Made by a program: the position numbers and the translations under genes. From JBHELG01 sp046263195 (GTDB lineage: Bacteria > Actinomycetota > Nitriliruptoria > Nitriliruptorales > JAHWKO01): a DNA stretch of 35,557 nt. Under the pieces are notes generated by a model, which saw nothing but the letters and a program-made list of their open reading frames with translations, did no database searches and was not told the DNA's origin. The stretch is from NCBI GenBank assembly GCA_046263195.1, contig JBHELG010000060.1, positions 1-35,557 on the forward strand. The letters run 5' to 3'. Numbering within the stretch: position 1 is the stretch's first letter; every line of letters starts with the position of its first letter. Positions 1 to 8,981 of the stretch are shown here, in pieces.

Positions 1-727
1 CCTCCTGGACCGTCCAGCGGCCCTCTCCCGAGTCGTCCGCCCACCCTTTCACGGACGCGAGATCGGGGTCCTTGCCCAGCGCGTCCGAGAGGAGGTCGAG
101 CAGCCAGGAGCGGACGACCGAGCCGTGCCGCCACACCTCGATGGCGGCTGGCACGTCGATATCGAACCCGCTCGCCCGCAGCATCTCGTAGCCTTCGGCG
201 TACGCCTGCATGAGCCCGTACTCGACTCCGTTGTGGACCATCTTCGTGAAGTGGCCGGCACCAACCGCCCCGACGTGCGCGAACCCGCCCTCGGTGACGA
301 GCGCGTCGAAGACAGGCTGCAGGTAGGCGATGTCGCCCCCGCTGCCACCGGCCATGATGCAGTAGCCCTCTTCGAGACCCCACACCCCCCCGCTCACTCC
401 GGCGTCGACGAAGTCGACGCCGTGTTCCGCGAGTTGCGTCGCGTGTCGCAGGGAATCGCGGAAGTTCGAGTTTCCGCCGTCGACGACGACGTCACCCCGG
501 TCGAGCAGCGTGGCCAGCTCAGCAATGACGGAATCCGTGGGAGCACCTGCCGGCACCATGAGCCACACCGCCCGACGCTGCGGCAAGCCTGCGACAAGAG
601 CCGGGAGCGAATCCACGTCACGCTTGTCGGAGTTGCGGGCATAGCCGATGACCTCGTGTCCGTGGCGGCGCAGGCGGGTGGCCATGTTCCCACCCATCCG
701 GCCCAGCCCCACCATGCCGATCTTCAC
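1..727 (-). CDS. gnd: 6-phosphogluconate dehydrogenase, decarboxylating (partial, C-terminus off the left edge)
   Basis: This enzyme oxidises 6-phosphogluconate to ribulose 5-phosphate and CO2 in the cytoplasmic oxidative pentose phosphate pathway. About 242 N-terminal codons are present. The Rossmann motif GLGRMGGNMA lies at residues 7-16, followed by the substrate motif DGGNSNFRDS, then GVSGGVWGLEEG and the catalytic-Lys segment GHFTKMVHNGVEYG. The short form of these motifs fits the NAD-preferring, roughly 300-residue GndA type more than the 470-residue E. coli type, but the missing C-terminus prevents proof. The start is GTG at 727-725, inside the GTGA that also carries the stop of tal-pgi, so translation is probably coupled. 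No ATG lies near the true N-terminus. Confidence 0.93.
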   Translation of the reverse strand, partial: MKIGMVGLGRMGGNMATRLRRHGHEVIGYARNSDKRDVDSLPALVAGLPQRRAVWLMVPAGAPTDSVIAELATLLDRGDVVVDGGNSNFRDSLRHATQLAEHGVDFVDAGVSGGVWGLEEGYCIMAGGSGGDIAYLQPVFDALVTEGGFAHVGAVGAGHFTKMVHNGVEYGLMQAYAEGYEMLRASGFDIDVPAAIEVWRHGSVVRSWLLDLLSDALGKDPDLASVKGWADDSGEGRWTVQE

Positions 728-3435
728 GGTCCCGCCTCCACCAGCTCTTCGAGTGCGACGCGACCGGCCCGCCTCCCCCGGCTCTGCAGGATCTGGAGGT
801 CGCCGGCCGCCTGGCCGCGTTTGAGAGTCGAAAAGCCGAAGTCCTCGCCAGGGATGGGCGGATCTTCCTCGTCCTCCCCGACCACCTGGACGAAGACACC
901 GGTTTCAGGCCCTCCCTTGTGCAATTGTCCCGTGGAATGCAGATAGCGCGGCCCGATGCCCAAGGTGGTCGCGACGTGGTAGCGATCTCGCAGGGCGATG
1001 CGGGCCCGTTCCAAGTCCGCGACGACGTCGGCATCGGGATCGACGAAGGCCTGGATGGCCAGGTAGTCGCCCGGCCCCAACTTTTCCAGCAGTGGCTGCA
1101 GGGGCTGACACTCCACCTCCGAGATGCCCTCGTCGAGGGCCCGGCGAGTCGCCTGTTTCGAAGCCTCGACGTCAGGCTGATCGAAAGGGTTGATGTGTAG
1201 GGCGGCCCCCGCCAGAGCGGTCGCGATCTCCCAGCGCAGCACCTCGGCACCGATGTCGACCCGGTCGTCGAGGTCCAGCACGAGGGCCGGGTGGCCCGCG
1301 TTCACGAGCGACTCGAGAGCGGCGGGCTGGCCACCGATGGCGACGAAGAGCCTGTCGTCGCCGTACACCTCGAGCGGGCCGAGTTGCTCGCCGACCACCG
1401 GCACGATCCCCAGGCCCTGCTTGCCGGTGGACTCGGCGATCAGTTGCTCGATCCACAGGCCGAAGCTGGCGAAACGGTCCTCGACGAGGAGGGTCAGCTT
1501 GTCCCGGCCGGCACGAGCGGAGCCTGCCAGGATGGCGCCCAGTTCGAGGCCCTTGTTCGACCGGGGACGGACACAGTCGGCGGATGCAGCAGCAATCCGC
1601 CCGGCGCGGTGCAGTAGTTCCGCTATGTCCACACCGGCGAGCATGGCGGGAACCAGCCCGAAGAAGGACAGCGCCGAGTAGCGGCCACCGATGTCACTGA
1701 TGTCCCGACGTGTCTGGAACACGCGGCGAAAGTTGCGCTCGCGCCCGAGCTCGGCAAGCGCGGTGCCGGGGTCGGTGATCACGACGAAGCGCTCGGGCTC
1801 CCCATAGTGCTCCCAGAACCAGGACAGCAACGCCCGCGTCTCGAGGGTCGTGCCGGATTTCGAAGAGGCGATGACCAGCGTGCGCTCGAGGGGCAGCGTC
1901 CGCTCGACACGGCGGATGGCGGCCGGATCGACCGAGTCGAGCACATGCAACTCGAGCGCGTTCTCGGCGGGCTCGAAGGTGCGGGCCACGACGAGGGGGA
2001 ACAGGCTGGAACCGCCCATCCCCAGCAGGAGCGCGTGGGTCATGCCGTCGGCGACGGCGGCTGCGGTGAACTCACGCAGGGCCTCGACGCGCTCCTCCAT
2101 CTCCTGAGGCACGACGATCCATCCGAGTCGGTTGGCGACGCCGGCAGGATCCTCCTGCCACAGGGTGTGGTCCCGATGCCACAGGCGTCGCACCGCATCG
2201 CGACCGATGAGGTCGTCGCATATGTCGTCCAGCGCGTCGCGAATCGAGCTCAGCTCACGCCACGGTCGCCGGTCGGCCCGAAGCTCGGCAAATTTCAATT
2301 CGATCGACTTCAGCAGGCGGTCGAAGCAGTCGACGAGGTTATGGTAGCCCTCCTCCTGCAGCTCTCGGCCGAGCTCCTCGACGTCCACCCCCTCGTCAGA
2401 GGCGGTCGACACCACCGCCTCGGCCTCCCCGGGCTCCTCGGACAAGGTCTCCATTTGCCCTTCGGTGGCGAATGGGGTGCCGTGTCCGCCTCCAGCCTCG
2501 AACAGGTGCTCCTCGGACATGGCGACCAGGGTCTGCTCCGGCATGATGTTGATCGTGCCAGGCGCCAGCAACGCGATCGCGTAGTAGGTCTCGGGCAGCA
2601 TGGGATCCTTCCTCGCGGCGCCACGCCACAGCAGCTGCTGCGGGCGAGCGCCCTCCTCCGCCAGACGCTGCCACCGTTCCGAGTCGAGCCAGCGGCGGTA
2701 GGCGGCGTAGGCGAGGCGTCCGCAGGCGACACCCAGCCGGTTCTGCAGCGGGTCCGGCAGCCGCTCGTTCGCCTTGCCGTCGATCTGCGAGATGGAGAAG
2801 GAGGCGACCGAGGAGACGGCCAGGTCCCGTCCTTCCTCGAGACGGCGCTCGAGCCCCCGCATGTACGCCTCCGAGGTGGCCTCCCATTGGCTGAGCGAGA
2901 AGAGCAGTGTGGCGTTGACGTTGACTCCGCGAAAGATGAGTTCCTCGCTGGCCGCGAGGCCCTCACTCGTCGCCGGAACCTTGAGCATGATGTTCGGCCC
3001 GTCGATGCGTTCGAAGAGTTCGGTCGCCATCTGCACCGTGCCATCGGTGTCATGCGCCAGATTCGGGGGCAGATCGACTGATACGAAGCCGTCCACTCCG
3101 TCGGTGGCGACGTAGATGCCACGTAGGAGGTCGGCGGCGTCCTGGACGTCCCGCAGGATCAGGTCCCAGAACACCTCCTCCGCGTCGTCGACCCCTTCTT
3201 CCATGGCCTCTCGCAGGGTGTCGTCGTAATCGTCGCTGCCCGAGATGACCCGCTCGAGGACGGTGAGATTCGACGACACCCCCGTGACCGCGTACTGCTC
3301 GAGGTATCGCGCGAACTGGCCGCTGTCGAGCATGGCCCGGCGGATGTTGTCGTACCAGACGCTCTGGCCCAGCTCCTGCAGTTGATGGAAGGGGTTGGTG
3401 ACGCCCTCTTGTGACGTGCTCTTTTCCTGCTCCAT
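724..3435 (-). CDS. tal-pgi: Bifunctional transaldolase / glucose-6-phosphate isomerase
   Basis: This 903-residue fusion joins two cytoplasmic sugar-phosphate enzymes. Residues 1 to about 370 are transaldolase, with the Schiff-base lysine K152 in MLKVPAT, SSNLTVLERVISGSDDYD near 54-71 and SVASFSISQIDGKAN near 209-223. Residues from about 375 onward are phosphoglucose isomerase, with GMGGSS at 472-477, SSKSGTT at 524-530, GGRYSALS at 583-590 and the catalytic-type motif AESTGKQGLG. The length is close to that of known Tal-Pgi fusions (about 950). The ATG at 3435 is chosen because AGGTGG precedes it; the open frame extends upstream but has no family similarity there. It is transcribed with gnd (4-base overlap), linking glucose 6-phosphate, fructose 6-phosphate and the pentose phosphates. 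The gene diverges from the beta-phosphoglucomutase gene across 78 bp. Confidence 0.95.
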   Translation of the reverse strand: MEQEKSTSQEGVTNPFHQLQELGQSVWYDNIRRAMLDSGQFARYLEQYAVTGVSSNLTVLERVISGSDDYDDTLREAMEEGVDDAEEVFWDLILRDVQDAADLLRGIYVATDGVDGFVSVDLPPNLAHDTDGTVQMATELFERIDGPNIMLKVPATSEGLAASEELIFRGVNVNATLLFSLSQWEATSEAYMRGLERRLEEGRDLAVSSVASFSISQIDGKANERLPDPLQNRLGVACGRLAYAAYRRWLDSERWQRLAEEGARPQQLLWRGAARKDPMLPETYYAIALLAPGTINIMPEQTLVAMSEEHLFEAGGGHGTPFATEGQMETLSEEPGEAEAVVSTASDEGVDVEELGRELQEEGYHNLVDCFDRLLKSIELKFAELRADRRPWRELSSIRDALDDICDDLIGRDAVRRLWHRDHTLWQEDPAGVANRLGWIVVPQEMEERVEALREFTAAAVADGMTHALLLGMGGSSLFPLVVARTFEPAENALELHVLDSVDPAAIRRVERTLPLERTLVIASSKSGTTLETRALLSWFWEHYGEPERFVVITDPGTALAELGRERNFRRVFQTRRDISDIGGRYSALSFFGLVPAMLAGVDIAELLHRAGRIAAASADCVRPRSNKGLELGAILAGSARAGRDKLTLLVEDRFASFGLWIEQLIAESTGKQGLGIVPVVGEQLGPLEVYGDDRLFVAIGGQPAALESLVNAGHPALVLDLDDRVDIGAEVLRWEIATALAGAALHINPFDQPDVEASKQATRRALDEGISEVECQPLQPLLEKLGPGDYLAIQAFVDPDADVVADLERARIALRDRYHVATTLGIGPRYLHSTGQLHKGGPETGVFVQVVGEDEEDPPIPGEDFGFSTLKRGQAAGDLQILQSRGRRAGRVALEELVEAGP

Positions 3436-3513
3436 CAGCAACCACCTCTGTAAGCGTCGCGGCGTGCGGCCAGGGGATGAGCCAGTGCAGGGCTTTAGTC
3501 TGCATCCTTGCCA

Positions 3514-4260
3514 ATGACCCAGGATACGGTGGCCATATCCCCTGACCGTTTCGATGCGGTCATCTTCGACATGGACGGTGTCGTGACGGACACGGCATCC
3601 CTGCATGCCCGTGCCTGGAAGCGGATGTTCGACGACTACTTGAGGAAACGGACCGACGAGTACGAGCCGTTTCGCGACGAGGACTACCTGCGATATGTCG
3701 ACGGCAAACCGCGCTATGACGGCGTGGCCGCCTTCCTTGCCTCTCGCGGCATAGAGCTTTCGTTCGGTCGACCCGATGATCCCCCGGAGCGAGAGACGGT
3801 GTGCGGGCTGGGAAACCGCAAGAACGCGCTCTTCTGGCAACTCCTCGACGAGCAGGGGCCCCAGCGCTTCGAGTCGACGGTGCGTCTCTTGCACGACCTG
3901 CGCCAGCATGGCATGGCGACGGCTGTCATCTCGTCCAGCCGCAATGCGGCCGCGGTCCTCGACGCGGCTGGGGTTCGTGACCTCTTCGAGGCGGAGGTGG
4001 ACGGTCAGGAGGCGGAGAGGCTCGGCCTGACGGGCAAGCCCGACCCGGCCGTGTTCTTGGAGGCCGCCCGGCGCCTCGGTACGGTTCCGCCACGTGCCGT
4101 GGTGGTCGAAGATGCGCTCGCAGGCGTGCAGGCCGGGCACGCGGGCGGTTTCGGGTTGGTGATCGGCGTCGACCGCGGGGGCCAGCCGGACGAGCTCGCG
4201 GCCGCGGGGGCGGATGTGGTGGTCGACGACCTCGCGAGGGTGCACGTGCAACCTAGCTAA
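3514..4260 (+). CDS. Beta-phosphoglucomutase family HAD hydrolase
   Basis: This 248-residue HAD protein probably interconverts beta-glucose 1-phosphate and glucose 6-phosphate. The HAD motif FDMDGVVTD places the nucleophile at D19 and the acid/base at D21. The later motifs are SSSRNA, GKPDPAVFLEAARRLG and VVEDALAGVQAG. Between motifs 1 and 2 is the helical cap expected for the beta-PGM subfamily. The GH65 gene starts 19 bases downstream, the usual partner that makes beta-glucose 1-phosphate. The same pairing is seen in mycobacteria (Rv3400/Rv3401). The start is uncertain: TTG at 3508 and ATG at 3514 are both possible, neither has a strong ribosome site, and the family similarity begins near residue 12. 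Confidence 0.88.
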   Translation: MTQDTVAISPDRFDAVIFDMDGVVTDTASLHARAWKRMFDDYLRKRTDEYEPFRDEDYLRYVDGKPRYDGVAAFLASRGIELSFGRPDDPPERETVCGLGNRKNALFWQLLDEQGPQRFESTVRLLHDLRQHGMATAVISSSRNAAAVLDAAGVRDLFEAEVDGQEAERLGLTGKPDPAVFLEAARRLGTVPPRAVVVEDALAGVQAGHAGGFGLVIGVDRGGQPDELAAAGADVVVDDLARVHVQPS

Positions 4261-4279
4261 GGTCGGCGGAGGTGGGCTG

Positions 4280-6703
4280 GTGAGCGCCTGGAGTCTCGTC
4301 TTCGAGAGCTTCGACCCCACCCAGGAGGGACTGCGGGAAGCGCTCTGCACACTCGGTAACGGCTACTTCGCCACACGTGGGGCCGCCCCGGAGGCTCGAA
4401 GCGACGGCGTGCACTACCCCGGCACCTACGCCGCAGGTCTCTACAACCGCCTGACCACCACCATCTCCGGGCAAGCGCTCGAAAATGAGTGTCTCGTCAA
4501 CCTGCCGAACTGGCTCGATCTGGCCTTTCGCCTCGACGACGGGGCGTGGTTCGACCTGCGAGAAGTGACGATCCACGCCTACCGTCAGGAGCTGGACATG
4601 CGTAGCGGAGTTCTCATCCGCCACGTGCGCTTCGAGGACGCCTCCGGCCGGCACACCCAGCTCCACCAGCGTCGCTTCGTCCACATGGACCAGCCGCACC
4701 TCGCCGGCCTCGAGACGACCATCTCGGCCGAAGACTGGTCCGGACGGATGACGGTCCGAAGCGGCCTCGACGGACGAGTGCGCAATACAGGAGTCGCCCG
4801 CTACCGGCAGCTCGCGAATCGCCACTTGGAGACGGTTCGGGTCCAGGAGGTCGACGACGAGACCCTGCTGTTGCAGGTACGCACGAACCAGTCGAACATC
4901 TTCATCGCCCAGGCCGCCCGGACACGGCTGTGGCGCGAGGGGCAGTTCATCGCCGCCGACCGGATGCTCGTGGAAGAGGAGAGCTACATCGCCCACGAGC
5001 TGGTGACGGAACTGACCCCCGGGAGCGGGGTGACCATCGAGAAGGTCGTCGCCCTCCACACGGCACGCGACCACGCCATATCCGAGAGCAGCCTTGCCGC
5101 CCGCACAACGGTGGCACGGGCAGGTGATTACGGCAGCCTCGCACAGAGCCACGCCGCGAGATGGTGGAACCTGTGGCAGCGGTTCCGCCTCGACGTGGAG
5201 GACACCCACCCCGAGGACCGCACCCAGCTCGTGGTGCGCTTGCACATCTTCCACCTGCTGCAGACCGCTTCACCGAACACGCTGGAGTTGGACGCCGGCA
5301 TTCCCGCCCGCGGCTGGCACGGCGAGGCATATCGGGGCCACATCTTCTGGGACGAGCTGTTCGCCTTCCGCTTTCTCAACCTGCGTCTGCCCCGACTGAC
5401 CCGCGCGCTGCTCCTGTACCGCTGCCGTCGCCTTGCAGAAGCGCGCTGGGCCGCGCGGCTGGCCGGCTACCGAGGAGCGATGTATCCCTGGCAGAGCGGC
5501 AGTACCGGCCGTGAGGAAAGTCAGAAGCTGCACCTCAACCCCCGCTCCGGCAGATGGGTCCCCGACCACTCGCACCTGCAGCGGCACATCAACATCGCGG
5601 TGGCCTACAACCTGTGGCAGTACTACGAGGTGACCGCGGACTCGGTTTTCATGGCCTACGACTCCGGCAAGGTGCTACTCGAGATCGCGCGCTTCTTTGA
5701 GTCGATCGCCAGCTACAACGAGACGCTGGACCGCTACGAGATCCTCGGGGTGATGGGCCCCGACGAGTACCACGACGCCTATCCGGACGCCGACCGACCG
5801 GGCGTGGACAACAACGCCTACACGAACGTGATGGCCGCGTGGGTGTTGCGCCGGGCACTCGAACTACTCGAGGTGCTGCCAGACCATCAGCGTAACGATC
5901 TCATGCAGCGCCTGGAATTGACACAGGCGGAGCTGAGCCGTTGGGAGGAGATCTCCCGCAAGTTGCGGGTCGTCTTCCACCACGGCGGCATCATCAGTCA
6001 ATTCGAGGGCTACGACCAGCTCAAAGAGTTCGACTGGGACACATACCACCAGCGTTACGGCAACATTCTGCGGCTGGACCGCATCCTCGAGGCCGAGGGC
6101 GACACGGCCAACCGCTACCAGGTGTCGAAGCAGGCCGACGTTCTCATGCTGCTGTATCTGTTGTCGGAGGACGAGCTCGTAGATCTGTTCGCGCATCTGG
6201 GGTACGAGCTCAGCCACGAGCAGATCCGACGCACCATCGACTACTACCTCCAGCGCACCTCCCACGGCTCCACCCTGAGCCAGGTCGTGCACGCCTGGGT
6301 CCTGGCCCGCTACCAACCCGAACGGTCCTGGGAGCTGTTCGGTGAGTCGCTCGAGAGCGACATCTCCGACGTGCAGGGTGGAACGACACCAGAAGGCATC
6401 CACCTCGGCGCCATGGCAGGAACCGTCGACCTGCTCCAACGGGCCTACAGCGGCATCGTCACCTCGGGAGACACCCTCTCCTTCCGGCCCCAACTACCCA
6501 GCAAGCTCGTCCGCCTCGCCTATCAGTTGCACTACCGAGGGCACCGTCTGGACGTCGAAGTGGACCAGTATTGGCTTCGGGTGCACTCCCACCCTGCCGA
6601 GCTCCCACCGATCCACATCGCCTGCGGCGATCGGTCCATGGCGCTCAACGCCGGAGGCTCGTTCGAATTCGCCTATGCCTTGGGAGCTTCTGCTCGCGTC
6701 TGA
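4280..6703 (+). CDS. Glycoside hydrolase family 65 protein (trehalose, maltose or kojibiose phosphorylase type)
   Basis: This 807-residue GH65 enzyme would cleave an alpha-linked glucosyl disaccharide, either by phosphorolysis (giving beta-glucose 1-phosphate) or by hydrolysis. The N-terminal beta-sandwich (residues 1-270) begins with the typical TLGNGYFATRGA. The (alpha/alpha)6 barrel carries GHIFWDELF at 353-361, GAMYPWQSGSTGREES near 399-414 and the catalytic acid E496 in VMGPDEYHD. The loop TSHGSTLS corresponds to the phosphate-binding loop of characterised phosphorylases. HIFWDEL, instead of HIFWDTE, is typical of the actinobacterial Rv3401-like subgroup, whose substrate is not settled. 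GTG at 4280 is chosen because GGAGGTGG lies just upstream. The coupled beta-phosphoglucomutase favours phosphorolysis. It ends 10 bases from the convergent pdxA stop. Confidence 0.9.
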   Translation: MSAWSLVFESFDPTQEGLREALCTLGNGYFATRGAAPEARSDGVHYPGTYAAGLYNRLTTTISGQALENECLVNLPNWLDLAFRLDDGAWFDLREVTIHAYRQELDMRSGVLIRHVRFEDASGRHTQLHQRRFVHMDQPHLAGLETTISAEDWSGRMTVRSGLDGRVRNTGVARYRQLANRHLETVRVQEVDDETLLLQVRTNQSNIFIAQAARTRLWREGQFIAADRMLVEEESYIAHELVTELTPGSGVTIEKVVALHTARDHAISESSLAARTTVARAGDYGSLAQSHAARWWNLWQRFRLDVEDTHPEDRTQLVVRLHIFHLLQTASPNTLELDAGIPARGWHGEAYRGHIFWDELFAFRFLNLRLPRLTRALLLYRCRRLAEARWAARLAGYRGAMYPWQSGSTGREESQKLHLNPRSGRWVPDHSHLQRHINIAVAYNLWQYYEVTADSVFMAYDSGKVLLEIARFFESIASYNETLDRYEILGVMGPDEYHDAYPDADRPGVDNNAYTNVMAAWVLRRALELLEVLPDHQRNDLMQRLELTQAELSRWEEISRKLRVVFHHGGIISQFEGYDQLKEFDWDTYHQRYGNILRLDRILEAEGDTANRYQVSKQADVLMLLYLLSEDELVDLFAHLGYELSHEQIRRTIDYYLQRTSHGSTLSQVVHAWVLARYQPERSWELFGESLESDISDVQGGTTPEGIHLGAMAGTVDLLQRAYSGIVTSGDTLSFRPQLPSKLVRLAYQLHYRGHRLDVEVDQYWLRVHSHPAELPPIHIACGDRSMALNAGGSFEFAYALGASARV

Positions 6704-6713
6704 GGCTGGACAC

Positions 6714-7733
6714 TCAGCCCGCTCCATACTCCTGCCGGGCCCGCTCAGCGCAAGGGGCATAGCGCGCCGCCGTCTTGAAGGCGGCGAGCATGCTGCGATG
6801 GTCGGCCTCACCGGTACCGGCGATGTCGAAAGCGGTGCCGTGGTCGACCGAGGTTCGGATGATTGGCAGGCCGAACGTGACGCTTGCGGTGTTGTAGAAG
6901 TCGGCCGTCTTGGCCGCGATGTGCCCCTGGTCATGGAAATGGGAGAGGACCGCGTCATAGCGGCCCTCCAGGCAGTAGTGGAAGACGGCGTCGGCCCCAA
7001 CTGGACCCTCGACGGTGACCCCATCGTCACGGGCGTCCTGGCAGGCCGGACCGATCTCGTCGATCTCCTCGCGACCGAACGAGCCCCCCTCCCCGCCGTG
7101 GGGGTTGAGGGCGGCAACGGCGATGCGCGGCTGTTCGTAGCCCAGCACCTGCAGGGCTGTCCATGCCTCCCCGATGACGTGCCGGACCTTGCTGCGCGTG
7201 ACCTGCTCGACCGCCTCCCGCAACGAGAGGTGGCGGGTCGTGAACATGATCTTGAGGTTGCCGACCTCAAGCATGGTGTCGGAGCGGTCGCTGCCGGTCA
7301 GCTCGCCGAGCAGCTCGGTATGGCCGAGGTGCTCGGAACCGGCCTTCCAGAGGGCCTCCTTGTTGATGGGTGCCGTGACCATCCCGTCCACACGACCTTG
7401 CAGGGCCTCGTCGGTGGCACGCTCGATCGCAGCCAGGGCAGCCCGCCCCGATTCCGCAGACACCTCCCCCCAGGCAGGATCGGAGTCGAGGACCTCGAGG
7501 TCGAGAATGTCGATCCGGCCCGCCTCGAAACGGGCTTCTGCGACCGAGGCCACGGGGTTGACGTCGACCTCCAGGCCGCACACCTCGATGGCCCGTCGCA
7601 GCGTACGGGCATCCCCGACCGCCAAGCCGACGGCCTCCACCGCGCTGGGTGGGTCGGCCAGGGTACGTGCCACGATCTCGGGGCCTATGCCGGCAGGATC
7701 GCCGAGGGTCACGGCCAGGATGGGCGTCTCCAT
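6714..7733 (-). CDS. pdxA: PdxA family 4-phosphate dehydrogenase (4-hydroxythreonine-4-phosphate or PdxA2-like)
   Basis: This 339-residue, NAD-dependent, metal-requiring dehydrogenase is of the isocitrate dehydrogenase superfamily. PdxA oxidises 4-phosphohydroxy-L-threonine in vitamin B6 synthesis; PdxA2/DenD-type relatives act on four-carbon acid-sugar phosphates. Visible landmarks are GDPAGIGPE near 11-19, APINKEA, GHTELLGELTG, the metal-ligand histidines H168, H212 and H267 (HFHDQGH), and FGLPIIRTSVDHGTAFDIAG. The form HDQGH resembles PdxA2 more than the HDQGL of E. coli PdxA. No acid-sugar kinase or other B6 gene is nearby, so the substrate is open. AAGGAGG lies six bases before the ATG. 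Confidence 0.88.
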   Translation of the reverse strand: METPILAVTLGDPAGIGPEIVARTLADPPSAVEAVGLAVGDARTLRRAIEVCGLEVDVNPVASVAEARFEAGRIDILDLEVLDSDPAWGEVSAESGRAALAAIERATDEALQGRVDGMVTAPINKEALWKAGSEHLGHTELLGELTGSDRSDTMLEVGNLKIMFTTRHLSLREAVEQVTRSKVRHVIGEAWTALQVLGYEQPRIAVAALNPHGGEGGSFGREEIDEIGPACQDARDDGVTVEGPVGADAVFHYCLEGRYDAVLSHFHDQGHIAAKTADFYNTASVTFGLPIIRTSVDHGTAFDIAGTGEADHRSMLAAFKTAARYAPCAERARQEYGAG

Positions 7734-7876
7734 TGGAGCCTCCTTGCTGCCGCTCGTCCATTCGACTCCCCGCGGACGAGGCGACCACAGCTCTCGAGCG
7801 GGCAGGCTGACTGATGCAAGCCGCCGGGTGGGCGGGTGGTAAGTATGAGCCTAGGCCTGCAGGGAGGAGCAGCGAG

Positions 7877-8914
7877 ATGAAAGCCGTGCGGCTTCACGTC
7901 TACGACGAGCGTCCCGTGGTCGAAGAGGTCCCGGAACCCGCGATCACCGGCCCGTTGGACGTCATCGTGCGCCTCGGTGGGGCGGGCTTGTGCCGGACCG
8001 ACCTGCACATCATGCAGGGGATGTGGAAGGAGGACATCGGGGTCGACGTGCTGCCCCTCACCCTTGGCCACGAGAACGCGGGCTGGGTCCACGAGGCCGG
8101 GGACGGAGTCACTCACGTCCAGGTAGGCGATCCCGTCATCTGCCATCCTCAGATGACCTGCGGCTTCTGCATCCCGTGCCGATCCGGGGACGACATGCAC
8201 TGTAGGAACTCGAAGTTCCCCGGGCTGAACACAGATGGGGGCTTCGCGGAGCTGCTCAAGACTAACGCGCGTACGGTCGTCAAGCTGCCGGAAGGGCTCG
8301 AGCCGAAGGCGGTCGCGGCGCATGCCGACGCCGGGCTCACCGCCTATCACGCGGTGAAGAAGGCGGCGAGGATGCTCGATCCCGGCACCCACGCCGTACT
8401 CATCGGTGCGGGAGGGCTGGGTCACATAGGCATCCAGTGCCTGAAGGCGATGTCCCCCGCCCGGATCATCGTGGTCGACGTCAGTCAGGAGGCGTTGAAG
8501 CTCTGCGAGGACTGGGGTGCCGATCACACAGTCCTCGCTGATGGCAGCCAGGTGGACGCGGTCAAGGAGATCACCGGAGGGCAAGGCGCCGAGGCGGTCA
8601 TCGACTTCGTAGGCGAGTTCGGGGTCATCGACTACGCCAAGAAGATGGTGGGCGGGCATGGCAGCTACTTCGTCGTCGGCTACGGCGACGATGTGCGGAT
8701 CCCTGCCATCCAGGTCATCTTCAACGAGATCGGCTTCGTCGGGAACCTCGTGGGCACCTACGTCGAGCTCGTCGAGCTCGTGACCCTCGCCCAGCAGGGC
8801 CTTGTCAGGCTCGAGACCCGGGAGTACTCGCTCGAAGCGGCCAATGACGCCATCAGCGAGCTCGAGAACGGTCAGCTGCGGGGACGCGGCATCTTCGTGC
8901 CACAAGCCACGTAG
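7877..8914 (+). CDS. Zinc-dependent NAD(P) alcohol dehydrogenase, medium-chain family
   Basis: This 345-residue medium-chain dehydrogenase/reductase has a GroES-like catalytic domain followed by a Rossmann domain. The catalytic zinc ligands appear to be C39, H65/E66 (GHENAG) and D151. The structural zinc lobe is C95, C98, C101 and C109. The nucleotide motif GAGGLGHIG is at 177-185, and an acidic residue in VVDVS at the end of the second strand suggests NAD rather than NADP. The substrate cannot be read from the sequence. AGGGAGGAGC precedes the ATG at 7877. It is divergent from pdxA across 143 bp, and no partner gene is evident. Confidence 0.9.
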   Translation: MKAVRLHVYDERPVVEEVPEPAITGPLDVIVRLGGAGLCRTDLHIMQGMWKEDIGVDVLPLTLGHENAGWVHEAGDGVTHVQVGDPVICHPQMTCGFCIPCRSGDDMHCRNSKFPGLNTDGGFAELLKTNARTVVKLPEGLEPKAVAAHADAGLTAYHAVKKAARMLDPGTHAVLIGAGGLGHIGIQCLKAMSPARIIVVDVSQEALKLCEDWGADHTVLADGSQVDAVKEITGGQGAEAVIDFVGEFGVIDYAKKMVGGHGSYFVVGYGDDVRIPAIQVIFNEIGFVGNLVGTYVELVELVTLAQQGLVRLETREYSLEAANDAISELENGQLRGRGIFVPQAT

Positions 8915-8981
8915 GGCGCGACCTGGAGGAAGGGTCTGGGCCGCAGGACCGTGACGGAGGCGGGCTGATTCTTTGGGGAGA

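Noticed and set aside
1807..3081. 424-codon plus-strand open frame
   Set aside because: It mirrors the Tal-Pgi gene on the other strand; long shadows are expected at this GC content.
3436..4350. N-terminal extension of the tal-pgi frame, making a 1208-residue protein
   Set aside because: The extension is antisense to the beta-PGM gene and has no transaldolase similarity; AGGTGG marks the ATG at 3435.
6342..7814. 490-codon plus-strand frame crossing the GH65 end and pdxA
   Set aside because: It runs through two well-supported genes in other frames and has no domain.
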